Positions 54,180-63,590 of a DNA stretch of 64,000 nucleotides are shown one piece after another. The DNA lies in assembly GCA_016721505.1 (NCBI GenBank), contig JADKHX010000021.1, forward strand, positions 124,001-188,000, in the 5' to 3' direction. Source of the stretch: Rhodocyclaceae bacterium (lineage in GTDB: Bacteria > Pseudomonadota > Gammaproteobacteria > Burkholderiales > Rhodocyclaceae). The translations under genes and the position numbers were made by a program. Each line of letters starts with the position of its first letter. Within the stretch, counting starts at the first letter, position 1. The notes below the pieces were generated by a model. That model did no database searches, was not told the origin of the DNA, and saw only the letters and a program-made list of their open reading frames with translations.

Positions 54180-56618
54180 ATGCCTTTGAATCAACGAACC
54201 AAGCACGCAATATTTGCATTCCTGACGCTTTTGATGAGTCAGGTTTCATTGGCGTTTTCAGAACCAGACCTTGTTTCGATACAGAGCGAGACAACGTGGC
54301 AACGCGTGAACGGCTATACGGTGACGCTTTACGATCCCACCAACAAGCTACAAATCGATGATGTCACGCAAGCCAGCGCGCGTGACAAGTTTGACTCGAT
54401 GCCATTGGATTTTATCGACGCGGGGACGTATTGGATTCATCTGCGGGTGCACAACCACGAAGACAAAGCCGTGGTGCGTTGGATGGACACAAACAATCGC
54501 TTCTTGCCGGAGGTCGAAGTATTTAGCCCACAGCCCGATGGTCAGTATCAACGCCAACTCGCCAGCGCAAGCAAGAGCTTTAATAGTCGTCCACTTCCGT
54601 TCGCCAATTTTGTCTTTCAGCTAGATATTCCAGCGCTTCAAACTGTAGACATCTACATTCGAGCGAATACGCTTGGCATACTCCGACACTCGCTTGAACT
54701 CAACCTGTGGGAACCCGAAGCCTATAGAACCCACATCCGTAATGTTGAAGTCCAGTGGTTTTTCTTCCTTGGCATGTCGATCGGTTTAGCGCTATTCAAC
54801 TTGTTTCTTTATTTCTCCATTCGAGATTCCAGTTATCTACTTTATTTTGGCGTGGTGTTAGCTCAACTTTGGCGAACCAGTGATAACGGTGTTGCCTATG
54901 AGTATTTTTGGCCAAATTCGCCATTTTTTGAACAAGTCTTATCGCGTGGCCTATCGATTATCGCGGTGATGACACTCACACATTTCTTTGTCTGTCGCTT
55001 TATCGAATTACCGCGCTTACGTCCGCTTCAATTTCGCCGACTCACTACTGGCTTGTTGGTTATTTGTCTGCTGGTGATTTTCCTCATCAGTGGTGCGCGC
55101 CTAAATGACGTTCTACCACTTAGCGCGTTTCACGTAAGTCAAAGACTTTTTGTGCTGATTGTGGTCGCCTATTGCCTTTCTATACTGGCAATTTTGGTCA
55201 AATGGACATGGAGCGGTAACAAGCGGGCGAAAGCTTTGCTGACTGCATTTTCGCCGCTACTCATTTTGACCGGCCTTATCGTACCCGGCCTCTACTTTCT
55301 TAAAATCAGCTTCAATTGGACTATCCCGCCAACCATGCTTGGATCGGGACTGACCATGATATTGATGGCCATTGCACTGGCCGATCGCTTTGAAGAGGCT
55401 CGACAGGCTAAAGAGACCGCGCAGCGCGAGCTAGTGGATGGTTTGCACTCCAAAGAACGCGAACTTGAAGCACGGGTTGTGCAGCGCACCGAAGATTTAT
55501 CGCAGGCAAGTCTGGCATTTCAATCTGTTCTTGAAAACGCACAGGACGCAGTGGTACTCACCGATCAAGACGGACGGATAACCAATTGGAATCGTGAAGC
55601 AGAATCGACCTTTGGCTGGACCAAAGCAGAGGCCATCGGTAGCAATCTCGCGCAACTCATATTTCCGCCACACATCCATTACCAAATTGCTAGCGTTTTG
55701 GCGCGCCACCAATCCAACCAACGCGATTCTGCGCGCAGAGAAAGCATTGCAGTTCGCCACGACGGTACCGAATTCCCAATCGAGCTTTCCTCGACACTGA
55801 TCAATGTCGGTGGCAACCGCGAATTCAGCTTTTTTATTCGCGATATTACACAGCGGCGGAAGGCTGACACGGAAATTGCCGAATCACTAGCCAAGCAAAG
55901 TGAACTTGCAGACTTGAAGTCACGCTTTGTCGCCATGGCATCCCACGAATTCAGAACACCGTTGGCGACGATTTTGTCTTCGTCGGAACTCCTCAGCAAC
56001 TACAGTGACCGCCTTAACGACGCAGAACGCAAGCGACACTTTAGCAAGGTCGATGGCGCCGTCCATCACATGTCGAGCATGCTTGAAGATGTCTTGTTGA
56101 TCGGCAAGAGCGACGCCGGTTTGCCACAGTTTCACCCCGCGCCACTTGACCTTAGAGCGTTGTGCGAAACAATAGTCGCGGAAGTTGGTTTGGGTCGCTT
56201 AAACGAAGAGAAAAACAAGCACTCGATAGTATTACGCATGACAGAAAACTCCATCGACGCAGCATTTGACGAGCGCTGGTTGCGACATTTATTCACCAAC
56301 CTGCTATCAAACGCCATCCGCTATTCGCCGGACGGCGGCGCCATATTTTTTGACGTGTTTGTTCGTGCAAACGAAGTCGAATTTCAAGTCGCCGACAAAG
56401 GAATTGGACTACCGGAAAAGGATTTATCGCGCTTGTTCGAACCGTTTTTCCGCGCCAGCAACACCGGGAAAATATCCGGCACTGGATTAGGGCTGTCAAT
56501 CGCCAAACGGGCGACCGAACTTCACTCGGGTCAGATCAGCGTTGTATCAACGATGGGTGTCGGCACAACGATTACGGTAGTTCTACCGCTGAATTACCCA
56601 CCCAAAAACAGCGATTAG
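54180..56618 (+). CDS. 7TMR-DISM sensor histidine kinase with PAS domain
   Basis: The 812-residue membrane kinase starts with a hydrophobic signal/anchor segment (AIFAFLTLLMSQVSLAF), an extracellular 7TMR-DISM extracellular-domain-2-like region to about residue 185, and seven membrane helices (FFFLGMSIGLALFNLFLYFS, through MLGSGLTMILMAIALA). A coiled coil leads to a PAS domain (FQSVLENAQDAVVLTDQDGR), then HisKA with ADLKSRFVAMASHEFRTPLA, and HATPase_c with NLLSNAIRYSPDGGAI and GTGLGLSIAKRAT. It converges with the single-domain response regulator at 56626, separated by 7 bases, likely its partner. The ATG at 54180 is preferred to a TTG at 54114. Confidence 0.9.
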   Translation: MPLNQRTKHAIFAFLTLLMSQVSLAFSEPDLVSIQSETTWQRVNGYTVTLYDPTNKLQIDDVTQASARDKFDSMPLDFIDAGTYWIHLRVHNHEDKAVVRWMDTNNRFLPEVEVFSPQPDGQYQRQLASASKSFNSRPLPFANFVFQLDIPALQTVDIYIRANTLGILRHSLELNLWEPEAYRTHIRNVEVQWFFFLGMSIGLALFNLFLYFSIRDSSYLLYFGVVLAQLWRTSDNGVAYEYFWPNSPFFEQVLSRGLSIIAVMTLTHFFVCRFIELPRLRPLQFRRLTTGLLVICLLVIFLISGARLNDVLPLSAFHVSQRLFVLIVVAYCLSILAILVKWTWSGNKRAKALLTAFSPLLILTGLIVPGLYFLKISFNWTIPPTMLGSGLTMILMAIALADRFEEARQAKETAQRELVDGLHSKERELEARVVQRTEDLSQASLAFQSVLENAQDAVVLTDQDGRITNWNREAESTFGWTKAEAIGSNLAQLIFPPHIHYQIASVLARHQSNQRDSARRESIAVRHDGTEFPIELSSTLINVGGNREFSFFIRDITQRRKADTEIAESLAKQSELADLKSRFVAMASHEFRTPLATILSSSELLSNYSDRLNDAERKRHFSKVDGAVHHMSSMLEDVLLIGKSDAGLPQFHPAPLDLRALCETIVAEVGLGRLNEEKNKHSIVLRMTENSIDAAFDERWLRHLFTNLLSNAIRYSPDGGAIFFDVFVRANEVEFQVADKGIGLPEKDLSRLFEPFFRASNTGKISGTGLGLSIAKRATELHSGQISVVSTMGVGTTITVVLPLNYPPKNSD

Positions 56619-56625
56619 ATTTGTA

Positions 56626-57015
56626 TCAGGAACCGCGTCCAATCGCCAGTCTTTGCGTCACTACCTCACCCAAGACAGCCAAACTGAAAGGCTTGGTAAT
56701 GTATTCATTTGCCCCAAGCTTGAATCCGACAGTCGAATCCGAAGGCACTGCGCTTGCGGTGAGAAATACAAATGGAACGCTAGAAGTGGTCGGTTCGGCA
56801 CGCAACCGCGCCAGCACGCCGAAGCCATCCACGCCGGGCATCATTAAATCGCATAGCACCAGATCAGGTGGCGAGCGTAAAGCCTCGGCAATGCCTGCCG
56901 CGCCGTTATCCGCCTCGTTCACGCGGTGGCCTTCGAGCCGTAAAAACTGAGCTACGTTTTCACGCACGGACTGCTCATCATCAATCACTAATATTGTTGT
57001 TTTCTTTGTACGCAT
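56626..57015 (-). CDS. Single-domain response regulator
   Basis: This 129-residue CheY-like receiver has the acidic pair in ILVIDDEQSVRENVAQFL, phospho-Asp in LVLCDLMMPGVDGF near 55, Thr in FVFLTASAVPSD near 83 and Lys in EYITKPFSLAVLGEVV near 107. It has no output domain. It is convergent with the membrane kinase next door and is probably its phosphate acceptor. The ATG at 57015 is preferred over an upstream TTG. Confidence 0.88.
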   Translation of the reverse strand: MRTKKTTILVIDDEQSVRENVAQFLRLEGHRVNEADNGAAGIAEALRSPPDLVLCDLMMPGVDGFGVLARLRAEPTTSSVPFVFLTASAVPSDSTVGFKLGANEYITKPFSLAVLGEVVTQRLAIGRGS

Positions 57016-57260
57016 GGTTAGCTTTTTGTCATCACCAGAGGCTTCCAATGATACTGCTCAATTTTCTCGCTGTGGCGGCATCGGCCGACTACAAAGCAAG
57101 CGATGCATTTTTGATACGGCTTTTCTCACTGCGCTTTGATCCTATCCATAGGCAAGCAGGGCAAGTGATTTGGTAGCATGGAACATGGTGCCGGCAAAGC
57201 ACACGTTTCACGATTCACAACAAATCGGCACAATTGTTCGCCGTAAAAACACAGACAAAC

Positions 57261-59552
57261 ATGCAGACCACAGAACAAACCATCCTTCGCGACATCGTGC
57301 TTATCGGCGGTGGTCACAGCCATGTCGGCGTGTTGCGGATGTTCGCTATGAAGCCGTTGCCGGGGGTGCGTTTGACAGTGATTTGTACGGATACTGACAC
57401 GCCCTATTCGGGAATGTTGCCGGGGTATATCGCGGGGCATTATTCGTTTGACGATGTGCATATTGATCTGCGCCGTCTCGCGCAGTTTGCCGGCGCACGT
57501 TACTTCCGTGACGAAGTTATCGGGATTGATCGAGTGAATCGTCAAGTGATTTGTCGGACGCGGCCGAATGTGGCGTATGACGTTTTGACTATAAATATCG
57601 GCTCGGCACCGCTGCTTGCCGAGGTCGCTGGCGCTGCCGAATTTGCGGTGCCGGTGAAGCCGATTCGGCGTTTTAACGAACGCTGGTTGGCGCTGCTGGA
57701 ACGGGTTTGTAAGCATGTGAGTCGCACCACGATTGCCGTGGTGGGTGCCGGTGCCGGTGGTGTGGAATTGATGTTGGCGATGCAGTTTCGGCTACAAAAT
57801 GAACTTAAATCATTGGGACGCAATCCCGATGAATTGTCGTTCCATTTATTCTCAAGTGAAGCGACGATTTTGCCCACTCACAACACGCACGTGCGTGCCA
57901 CATTCGAGGCGACTTTGCTAGCCCGCGGTGTCGTGATTCATTGCAATGCAAAAGTCACGCAGCTTGATGCGGGCACCTTGCACACCGCTAATGGAGAGCA
58001 CATTGCGGCGGATGAAATAGTTTGGGTGACGCAGGCGGGTGGTGCTGCGTGGCTGGCAGATACCGGGCTGGCGCTCGATGACAAGGGATTTATTCGGGTG
58101 CTCGATACTTTGCAATCTGAAACCGATCCGCTGATTTTTGCGGCGGGCGATTGCGCGGCGATGATCAATTTCCCATTGGAAAAAGCTGGCGTATTTGCAG
58201 TACGAATGGGGCCGCCCTTGGCAGAAAATTTGCGCCGCAGCCTGTTGGCGCAACCGCTTATCCCGTATCGCCCGCAGTCGCGTTGGCTGGCACTAATCTC
58301 AACCGGTGACCAACACGCCATCGCTTCGCGCGGCGCTATTTTCGCGCGCGGGAATTGGGTTTGGCGCTGGAAGGACTGGATAGATCAACGCTTCATGCGC
58401 AAGTTCAGCGAGTTTCCGGCGATGGATGACAAACTCATTTCAGCGCCGCTGCATAACGCGCAAGACGCAATTCCGCTCGATGCGCACGAGCAGACGCAAG
58501 CGATTTCGGCGATTGCCATGCGCTGCGGCGGTTGCGGCGCGAAGGTCGGCGCAAGCGTGCTTTCGCGCGCGCTGGCCAACGTGCATCCTATCGAGCGCGA
58601 CAACGTTTTGATCGGGCTGCATGCGCCGGACGATGCGGCGGTTGTGCGCGTGCCAAAAGGCATGGCGATGGTGCATAGCGTAGATTTTTTTCGCGCGTTT
58701 ATCGACGACCCTTATGTTTTCGGCAAGATCGCCGCGAACCACGCACTCGGCGATATTTTTGCGATGGGTGGCGAGGCGCAATCGGCCACTGCAATCGCCA
58801 CCGTGCCGCCGGGCTTAGAAGCCAAAGTTGAGGACACCGTTTTCCAAATGATGTCCGGCGCCGTGTCAGTGCTTAACGATGCCGGTTGCGCGCTGGTGGG
58901 CGGTCACACCGGCGAAGGCAAAGAGTTGGCGCTGGGCTTTGCGATCAACGGCCTCATCGGCGAACAACTCGACGGCGTGATGCGCAAAGGCGGCATGCAG
59001 GCAGGCGATGTACTAATTTTGACCAAGCCGATTGGCACCGGCACACTATTCGCCGCGCATATGCGCAATCAGGCACGTGGGCGTTGGATCGATGCGGCGC
59101 TGGCTTCGATGCAAGTTTCAAATCGCGCCGCGGTGCCCTGCTTGATCGCCCACGGCGCAACGGCTTGCACCGATCTCACCGGCTTTGGATTGCTCGGCCA
59201 TTTGGTAGAAATGACGCGACCATCGGGTGTCGATGCACAGATAAATTTATCGGCACTACCACTGCTGGCCGGCGCGGTGGAATGCGTGGCGGCAGGCATC
59301 GTAAGTTCATTGCAAACCGCCAACGTGCGCCTGCGCCGCGCCTTGCAGAACCAAGAAACCTTCGTCAATCACCCTCGCTACGCGCTACTGTTCGATCCGC
59401 AAACCGCAGGCGGTTTGCTAGCGAGCGTGCCCGCCGATCAGGTTGATGCATGCGTCACTGAATTGCGAGAGCTAGGATATTTGCATGCGGCCATCATCGG
59501 GAAAATATTGCCGCAGGGTGATGATTTGGCACCGATTACGTTATCTGCCTGA
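57261..59552 (+). CDS. selD: NAD(P)H dehydrogenase-like / selenide, water dikinase (SelD) fusion
   Basis: The 763-residue protein joins a pyridine-nucleotide oxidoreductase and a selenophosphate synthetase. The N-terminal half has DIVLIGGGHSHVGVLRMFAM, a central NAD-binding TIAVVGAGAGGVELMLAMQF and FAAGDCAAMINFPLEKAGVF. From about residue 415 it is SelD: catalytic-site MRCGGCGAKVGASVLSRALA (Cys form, not selenocysteine), the glycine-rich HALGDIFAMGGEAQSATAIA and GGHTGEGKELALGFAING. SelD makes selenophosphate from selenide and ATP. The gene lies at the left end of a selenoneine-type cluster, where it plays the SenC role. ATG at 57261 is chosen over a TTG 27 bases upstream; no strong ribosome site is seen. 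Confidence 0.93.
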   Translation: MQTTEQTILRDIVLIGGGHSHVGVLRMFAMKPLPGVRLTVICTDTDTPYSGMLPGYIAGHYSFDDVHIDLRRLAQFAGARYFRDEVIGIDRVNRQVICRTRPNVAYDVLTINIGSAPLLAEVAGAAEFAVPVKPIRRFNERWLALLERVCKHVSRTTIAVVGAGAGGVELMLAMQFRLQNELKSLGRNPDELSFHLFSSEATILPTHNTHVRATFEATLLARGVVIHCNAKVTQLDAGTLHTANGEHIAADEIVWVTQAGGAAWLADTGLALDDKGFIRVLDTLQSETDPLIFAAGDCAAMINFPLEKAGVFAVRMGPPLAENLRRSLLAQPLIPYRPQSRWLALISTGDQHAIASRGAIFARGNWVWRWKDWIDQRFMRKFSEFPAMDDKLISAPLHNAQDAIPLDAHEQTQAISAIAMRCGGCGAKVGASVLSRALANVHPIERDNVLIGLHAPDDAAVVRVPKGMAMVHSVDFFRAFIDDPYVFGKIAANHALGDIFAMGGEAQSATAIATVPPGLEAKVEDTVFQMMSGAVSVLNDAGCALVGGHTGEGKELALGFAINGLIGEQLDGVMRKGGMQAGDVLILTKPIGTGTLFAAHMRNQARGRWIDAALASMQVSNRAAVPCLIAHGATACTDLTGFGLLGHLVEMTRPSGVDAQINLSALPLLAGAVECVAAGIVSSLQTANVRLRRALQNQETFVNHPRYALLFDPQTAGGLLASVPADQVDACVTELRELGYLHAAIIGKILPQGDDLAPITLSA

Positions 59553-59565
59553 GTGAGGAGCTAAA

Positions 59566-59594
59566 TTGACGGCGTGTTACCAGCACCAACTGGC
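59566..59594 (+). repeat. Family A repeat, short copy
   Basis: TTGACGGCGTGTTACCAGCA then CCAACTGGC, 13 bases after the selD stop. Its last 25 bases are identical to the copy at 15959. Confidence 0.93.
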
Positions 59595-59770
59595 AAGATT
59601 TGGGGTGAAACCGTGGTCTGTCCCTATTTGTTCTTCTATTTGTTCTTAAAATCAGATCAGCGAGCATCGGCTTAGCAGGGAACAGCGTTGATTGACCGCA
59701 CCTCCCGACCTATACGCCCGTCGAACCTGCAGCCCTTCCAGCATTATTTTTTTGACAGGGTTTGCCATCA

Positions 59771-60900
59771 TCACTGCTGCACGGCGACACGGCCATAGCT
59801 CCTTAGATCAATGTAATCATCGAGTGCCCGTCGTGCTGCTGGGTCGAAAAATACAATGGGAATCTTCACTTCCCCAACAGTTTGACACCAATCGAGTTTA
59901 TAAGGGTAAGTGCCACTACCGAAACAGAACACGCCGTTTTCGTGAAAGCTGCGCTCGATTAATTTTGCCATTAAGACCTTGGACGGTGAAAAACGAGAAA
60001 ATTCTTGATCGTAAGCAGGAAGATAGTAATAGCGGCGTCCCTTGAACAAGAATCCTAAATGTGATGCTATGACGCGGCCGTCCAGACGCAGTGTCGACAT
60101 TTCAATTAGACCTACCGGCCCAAGTTCGGCAATCAGTTTGCTGAAGAAACCAGCCCAGTCGGACTGAGTTCCTAACAGGTGCTTGCTACCGAAGTTCTCG
60201 GCGCTTTGGCGGCACAAAACGGCAACCAGTTCATTAAGGTCGGAATGATGATCTGGGCAACAGAACTCCAGTTGGCCCATTCGCGCAATCGACGTTCGCA
60301 TCGCCGAGCGTCGGGAAGGGTGGACTTTTTGCGCTGCGCGAAGAAATCCTCAAAAGACTGTCCTCTACAATCGATTTGGCTAAGCGTGCGATGCCTTAGC
60401 GTCTTTATCTGATCTTTCGGCAAACTCTCCACCAAGGCCAAGTAGGTCAGCGAGCTTTCCGAAAAAGGCCCGAAAAACAGCACATCACATCGCAAATAAG
60501 TCTGCAAGACGTCGGATAGTAGTTTGGGCAACAAGACCTCTCGAATCCCATCTTGGATCGGAAATTCGATGTAGGAAATGTAGGGTATTCCCAAGGCTTT
60601 ATATGCCTTGAATGATTTTCCGTCGTGGGCGATAGTGAAACTTATTAGAGGAAATACAGCGACTGGGATCTTTGATGAATCTGCATACGCCACGATTACC
60701 ACCCAACCATTAGGACGGTGGAACTTTATGTAAGCGGCCGTGTAGTCCCACGAGGCGAAAAAGCCAGTGTTTTCTTGGACGCTACCAGAGAGTGCGCGCC
60801 ACCCGTCCTTCAGCGCATCAAACTGCGTGATTGTAGTAATAATACGGAAATCAAGATGCAGGATTGGCGATGTAGTGGCTGACACGATGGATGTGATCAT
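59771..60900 (-). pseudogene. GNAT / CelD-like (FemAB-fold) acetyltransferase, one frameshift
   Basis: Two frames form one protein of 376 residues when one base is added near 60270: LREWANWSS should read LREMGQLEFCC (GAATGG to GAAATGG). The N-terminal part has TQFDALKDGWRALSGSVQEN and GFFASWDYTAAYIKF, typical of BioF2-like/Acetyltransf_6 proteins that transfer acyl groups in polysaccharide or lipid biosynthesis. The C-terminal part has LIEMSTLRLDGRVIASHLGF and YYYLPAYDQEFSRFSPSKVL, the second GNAT half. It lies between selD and senB, but no direct link to selenium is shown. Confidence 0.75.
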
Positions 60901-61263
60901 TAAGATTGCTCATTTTCTTTTCGTTGAGGTTTGTCCTTGTTGAGCCCCCCCTTACAGAGCAATACGCGAAGGATAGGTACTTCAATCATGCGAACCGAAG
61001 TATTCCGTGGCCGTGCGGATGGGTCAAGTCAAGTATTTTTACTCGGCTGAAATTGTGAGAGAAGCCGTCGCTCAGAAAGTCACTATTGGTAAATGCTGCC
61101 GCACTGAAAATATTTCTTGGTCATAACATATGATGGCCCGCTTCCGCTGGATAGACAGCAAACCACAAAATAACCTGAAGGTATTGCTGCGTGGTGGATC
61201 TGGTGATGGAATGGCCCGTTCACCGGCCACACGCCGCGATCGTTTTCTCAGGGTAAACGCACC
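60901..61263. other. Gene-free gap with a partial family A repeat
   Basis: This 363-bp gap between the GNAT gene and senB has no credible open frame on either strand. Its only recognised element is the partial repeat at 61200-61238. The GNAT and senB genes run in the same direction, so a promoter for the GNAT gene could lie here. Confidence 0.6.
61200..61238 (-). repeat. Family A repeat, partial copy
   Basis: Read on the minus strand, CGCGGCGTGTGGCCGGTGAA then CGGGCCATTCCATCACCAG repeats the interior and left half of the medium copy at 46699. The right end (CAACTGGC) is missing. Confidence 0.85.
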
Positions 61264-62253
61264 TTATGCGAAATGACTCTTCATATCCTGCAAAAGTTCC
61301 GCAACAATATTTCGCAAAGTACTTTGTTCGCGCTCCGGCGCGAACAAGAACGCGCGCTCGGCGCATTGCTTGGATAGTTGCATCAGAAAATTTCTATCCT
61401 CATGGCAGCGTTTCAATAGTTGCGCCAAGGCGGTGACATCGTTCCAATCGAAATAGCCGGCGTAGTCGGCGCCGAGCATGCCGACATTGCCATCGACGCG
61501 TGATGCCAGCACTGGTGTGCCGCTGGTCACTGCTTCGAGCACTACGTGCGCGCCGCCTTCGAGGCGACTGGGTTGCACCAGCACATGGGCGCGGGCGATG
61601 CGCTCGCGCGTGGCGGCGTGCGTCTGCGAGCCCAGCCAGCGATAGTGTGGACATTCGTCTTGCAAGCGTTGCGCCTGCGCGCCTAGGGCGGGGTCTAGCG
61701 GCGCGCCGACGTGATCAAAAAATATTTCTTGGTGCGGCGTTAACAATCGAGCAGCGGCGAAAAATGTTTCTGGCGATTTTTCTTCACGTAGATGGCCGAC
61801 CATCAAGGCACGTAAATGATGTGTGGTTTTGACCCGCGCACGACGCGTTGGCGCAGACTGAAAACACACCACCGCTTTATGTCGAACCGCAGCGGGCAAA
61901 GCCAATCCGCCAAGTTCTTGCAACACGATGATCTGATGCGCTTGCGCTAGCGAGCGCTGCGCAATGGCATCCACAGCGATGTCGCGATACAAATCAGTGC
62001 CAGTCATGACCAACACCAATGGTCGCGCTGGATAACGTTGCGACCACGCATCGATCGATTCGGCCGATTTTTTGGCGTGCAGCGCAATCAACAAATTGGC
62101 CGGCTCACCATCCCATTTTGGCAACAAACGCACGGTGTATTTCGCGGCGAGCATATTCGTCCAACGTCGCGCGGTTTGCCAATTGCCATTATTCGCATCG
62201 GCCAGCGCAGGCGTGACCAAGCAGACGGTGGGCTTGTATGGCACTTTGGACAT
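61264..62253 (-). CDS. senB: Selenosugar synthase SenB (GT-B glycosyltransferase fold)
   Basis: SenB couples selenophosphate to a UDP-sugar to make a selenosugar, the donor for selenoneine. The 329-residue protein has a GT-B fold with no GT4 catalytic E-x7-E pattern in its usual form. Signature elements are DANNGNWQTARRWTNML near 19, the GTDLYRDI block near 84, LRALMVGHLREEKSPETFFA near 146, and the nucleotide-side VLVQPSRLEGGAHVVLEAVT near 220 with SGTPVLASRVDGNVGMLG. These fit the TIGR04348-type glycosyltransferase family to which SenB belongs. The start overlaps that of senA divergently, and selD lies in the same locus. Identification rests on motif content and context. Confidence 0.85.
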   Translation of the reverse strand: MSKVPYKPTVCLVTPALADANNGNWQTARRWTNMLAAKYTVRLLPKWDGEPANLLIALHAKKSAESIDAWSQRYPARPLVLVMTGTDLYRDIAVDAIAQRSLAQAHQIIVLQELGGLALPAAVRHKAVVCFQSAPTRRARVKTTHHLRALMVGHLREEKSPETFFAAARLLTPHQEIFFDHVGAPLDPALGAQAQRLQDECPHYRWLGSQTHAATRERIARAHVLVQPSRLEGGAHVVLEAVTSGTPVLASRVDGNVGMLGADYAGYFDWNDVTALAQLLKRCHEDRNFLMQLSKQCAERAFLFAPEREQSTLRNIVAELLQDMKSHFA

Positions 62254-62269
62254 GAGGCATTATAGGAAG

Positions 62270-63538
62270 ATGAAAACCGAACTCGTTCGCGATACAAGCA
62301 ACTCAGCCGAAACGCCGGGCGAAAATTCGCGCCACGCGACACCGGCGCAATTGGTCGCGGCGTTTTCTTCTGGCCGTGATTGCTTGCTCAAATTATTCGC
62401 GGCCTATCGCGACGCGCTTGGCGCTGATATGCGGGTAAATATGTCGCCCGAGTTGAATTTGCCTTTGTGGGAAATGGGACATATCGCGTGGTTCGAGGAA
62501 TATTGGATCGCGCGCAATCCATTGCGGGCGCAAGGCATCCATGCCGATCATGCAGCGATGGAAAATTTGCGAACCGCGTCGTGTTTGCCAAACGCCGATG
62601 CGCGCTACGATTCGAGCAATGTTGCCCATGCCACACGCTGGCAACTGGTGTTGCCGTCGGCCGACGAGACCCTGGCCTATCTCGCCCAAGTGCGCGAACG
62701 CACATTGGCATTACTGCATGAGATGGTCATCATGCCAGCGCGCAACAACGACGACGCGCTGTATTTTTTTCGCCTTGCACTATTCCATGAAGCGATGCAC
62801 CGCGAAGCATGGATTTACATGGCGCAGACATTGGGCATTGCATTGGATGACAGCTTAAATCTTTCGCCCATGCGCCCACCAAATTTGCCAACCGATGATT
62901 GCCTGATCGACGCGGGAAGATGGCGACTTGGATCGACCAACACAGGATTTGTTTTCGACAACGAACTGTGCGCACACGAAGTCGACGTGGCGGCATTTGC
63001 GATAGATCGTGCCGCAGTGACATGGCAGCGCTATCTGCCGTTTTTCGAGGCGGGTGGTTATACCAATCCGCAATGGTGGTCAGGTGAAGGCTGGGAATGG
63101 CGGCAACAACAAACCCTGCCCCGCTACCTTCGCCGCAATGGCAGCCAATGGCAGCGCTACACCTTTGGCCAGTGGCTCGATTTGGATTTGCATTTACCGG
63201 CGATGAATCTCACGCGCCACGAAGCACAAGCTTGGTGTCAATGGGCGGGGCGGCGATTACCGAGCGAAGCCGAATGGGAAATGGCCGCATGCACGCGCAC
63301 TGCGTCAGAATTTTTTTGGGGTGAAGTCTGGGAATGGACCAGCAGCGCGTTTGCGCCCTACGCGGACTTTGCGCCGCATCCCTATCGTGATTATTCAATG
63401 CCATGGTTTGATGGTCGCCCGGTATTACGCGGGGCATCGTTGGCGACGGATTTGGTTATGCGCCATCCACGCTACCGAAACTTTTTCCCCGCCGAGCGCA
63501 ACGATATTTTTAGCGGCTTTCGATCGTGCGCGATTTAG
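62270..63538 (+). CDS. senA: Selenoneine synthase SenA (EgtB-like, DinB plus FGE-sulfatase fold)
   Basis: SenA is a non-haem iron enzyme of the EgtB family that joins hercynine to a selenosugar in an oxygen-dependent step. The 422-residue protein has an N-terminal DinB-like domain with iron ligands in LWEMGHIAWFEEYW (His near 71) and LFHEAMHREAWIYM (H-x-x-x-H near 171-175). The C-terminal FGE-sulfatase fold has AVTWQRYLPFFEAGGYTNPQ near 243, AQAWCQWAGRRLPSEAEWEM near 320, and the closing SGFRSCAI. EgtB itself shares all of this, so the sen call depends on neighbouring senB and selD. The start is ATG at 62270; an ATG at 62252 that overlaps the senB start is also possible. Confidence 0.82.
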   Translation: MKTELVRDTSNSAETPGENSRHATPAQLVAAFSSGRDCLLKLFAAYRDALGADMRVNMSPELNLPLWEMGHIAWFEEYWIARNPLRAQGIHADHAAMENLRTASCLPNADARYDSSNVAHATRWQLVLPSADETLAYLAQVRERTLALLHEMVIMPARNNDDALYFFRLALFHEAMHREAWIYMAQTLGIALDDSLNLSPMRPPNLPTDDCLIDAGRWRLGSTNTGFVFDNELCAHEVDVAAFAIDRAAVTWQRYLPFFEAGGYTNPQWWSGEGWEWRQQQTLPRYLRRNGSQWQRYTFGQWLDLDLHLPAMNLTRHEAQAWCQWAGRRLPSEAEWEMAACTRTASEFFWGEVWEWTSSAFAPYADFAPHPYRDYSMPWFDGRPVLRGASLATDLVMRHPRYRNFFPAERNDIFSGFRSCAI

Positions 63539-63551
63539 TAGCGTTACATTT

Positions 63552-63580
63552 AAACGGCGTGTGGTCAGCACCAACTGGCG
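63552..63580 (+). repeat. Family A repeat, short copy
   Basis: AAACGGCGTGTGGTCAGCAC then CAACTGGCG, 13 bases after the senA stop and 10 before the convergent egtD stop. It repeats the placement seen after selD. Confidence 0.92.
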
Positions 63581-63590
63581 AACACAGGCT

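Noticed and set aside
61264..62253. Ordinary GT4 glycosyltransferase for LPS
   Set aside because: The residues typical of SenB-type proteins and the neighbours senA, egtD and selD favour a selenosugar synthase. An LPS role cannot be fully ruled out.
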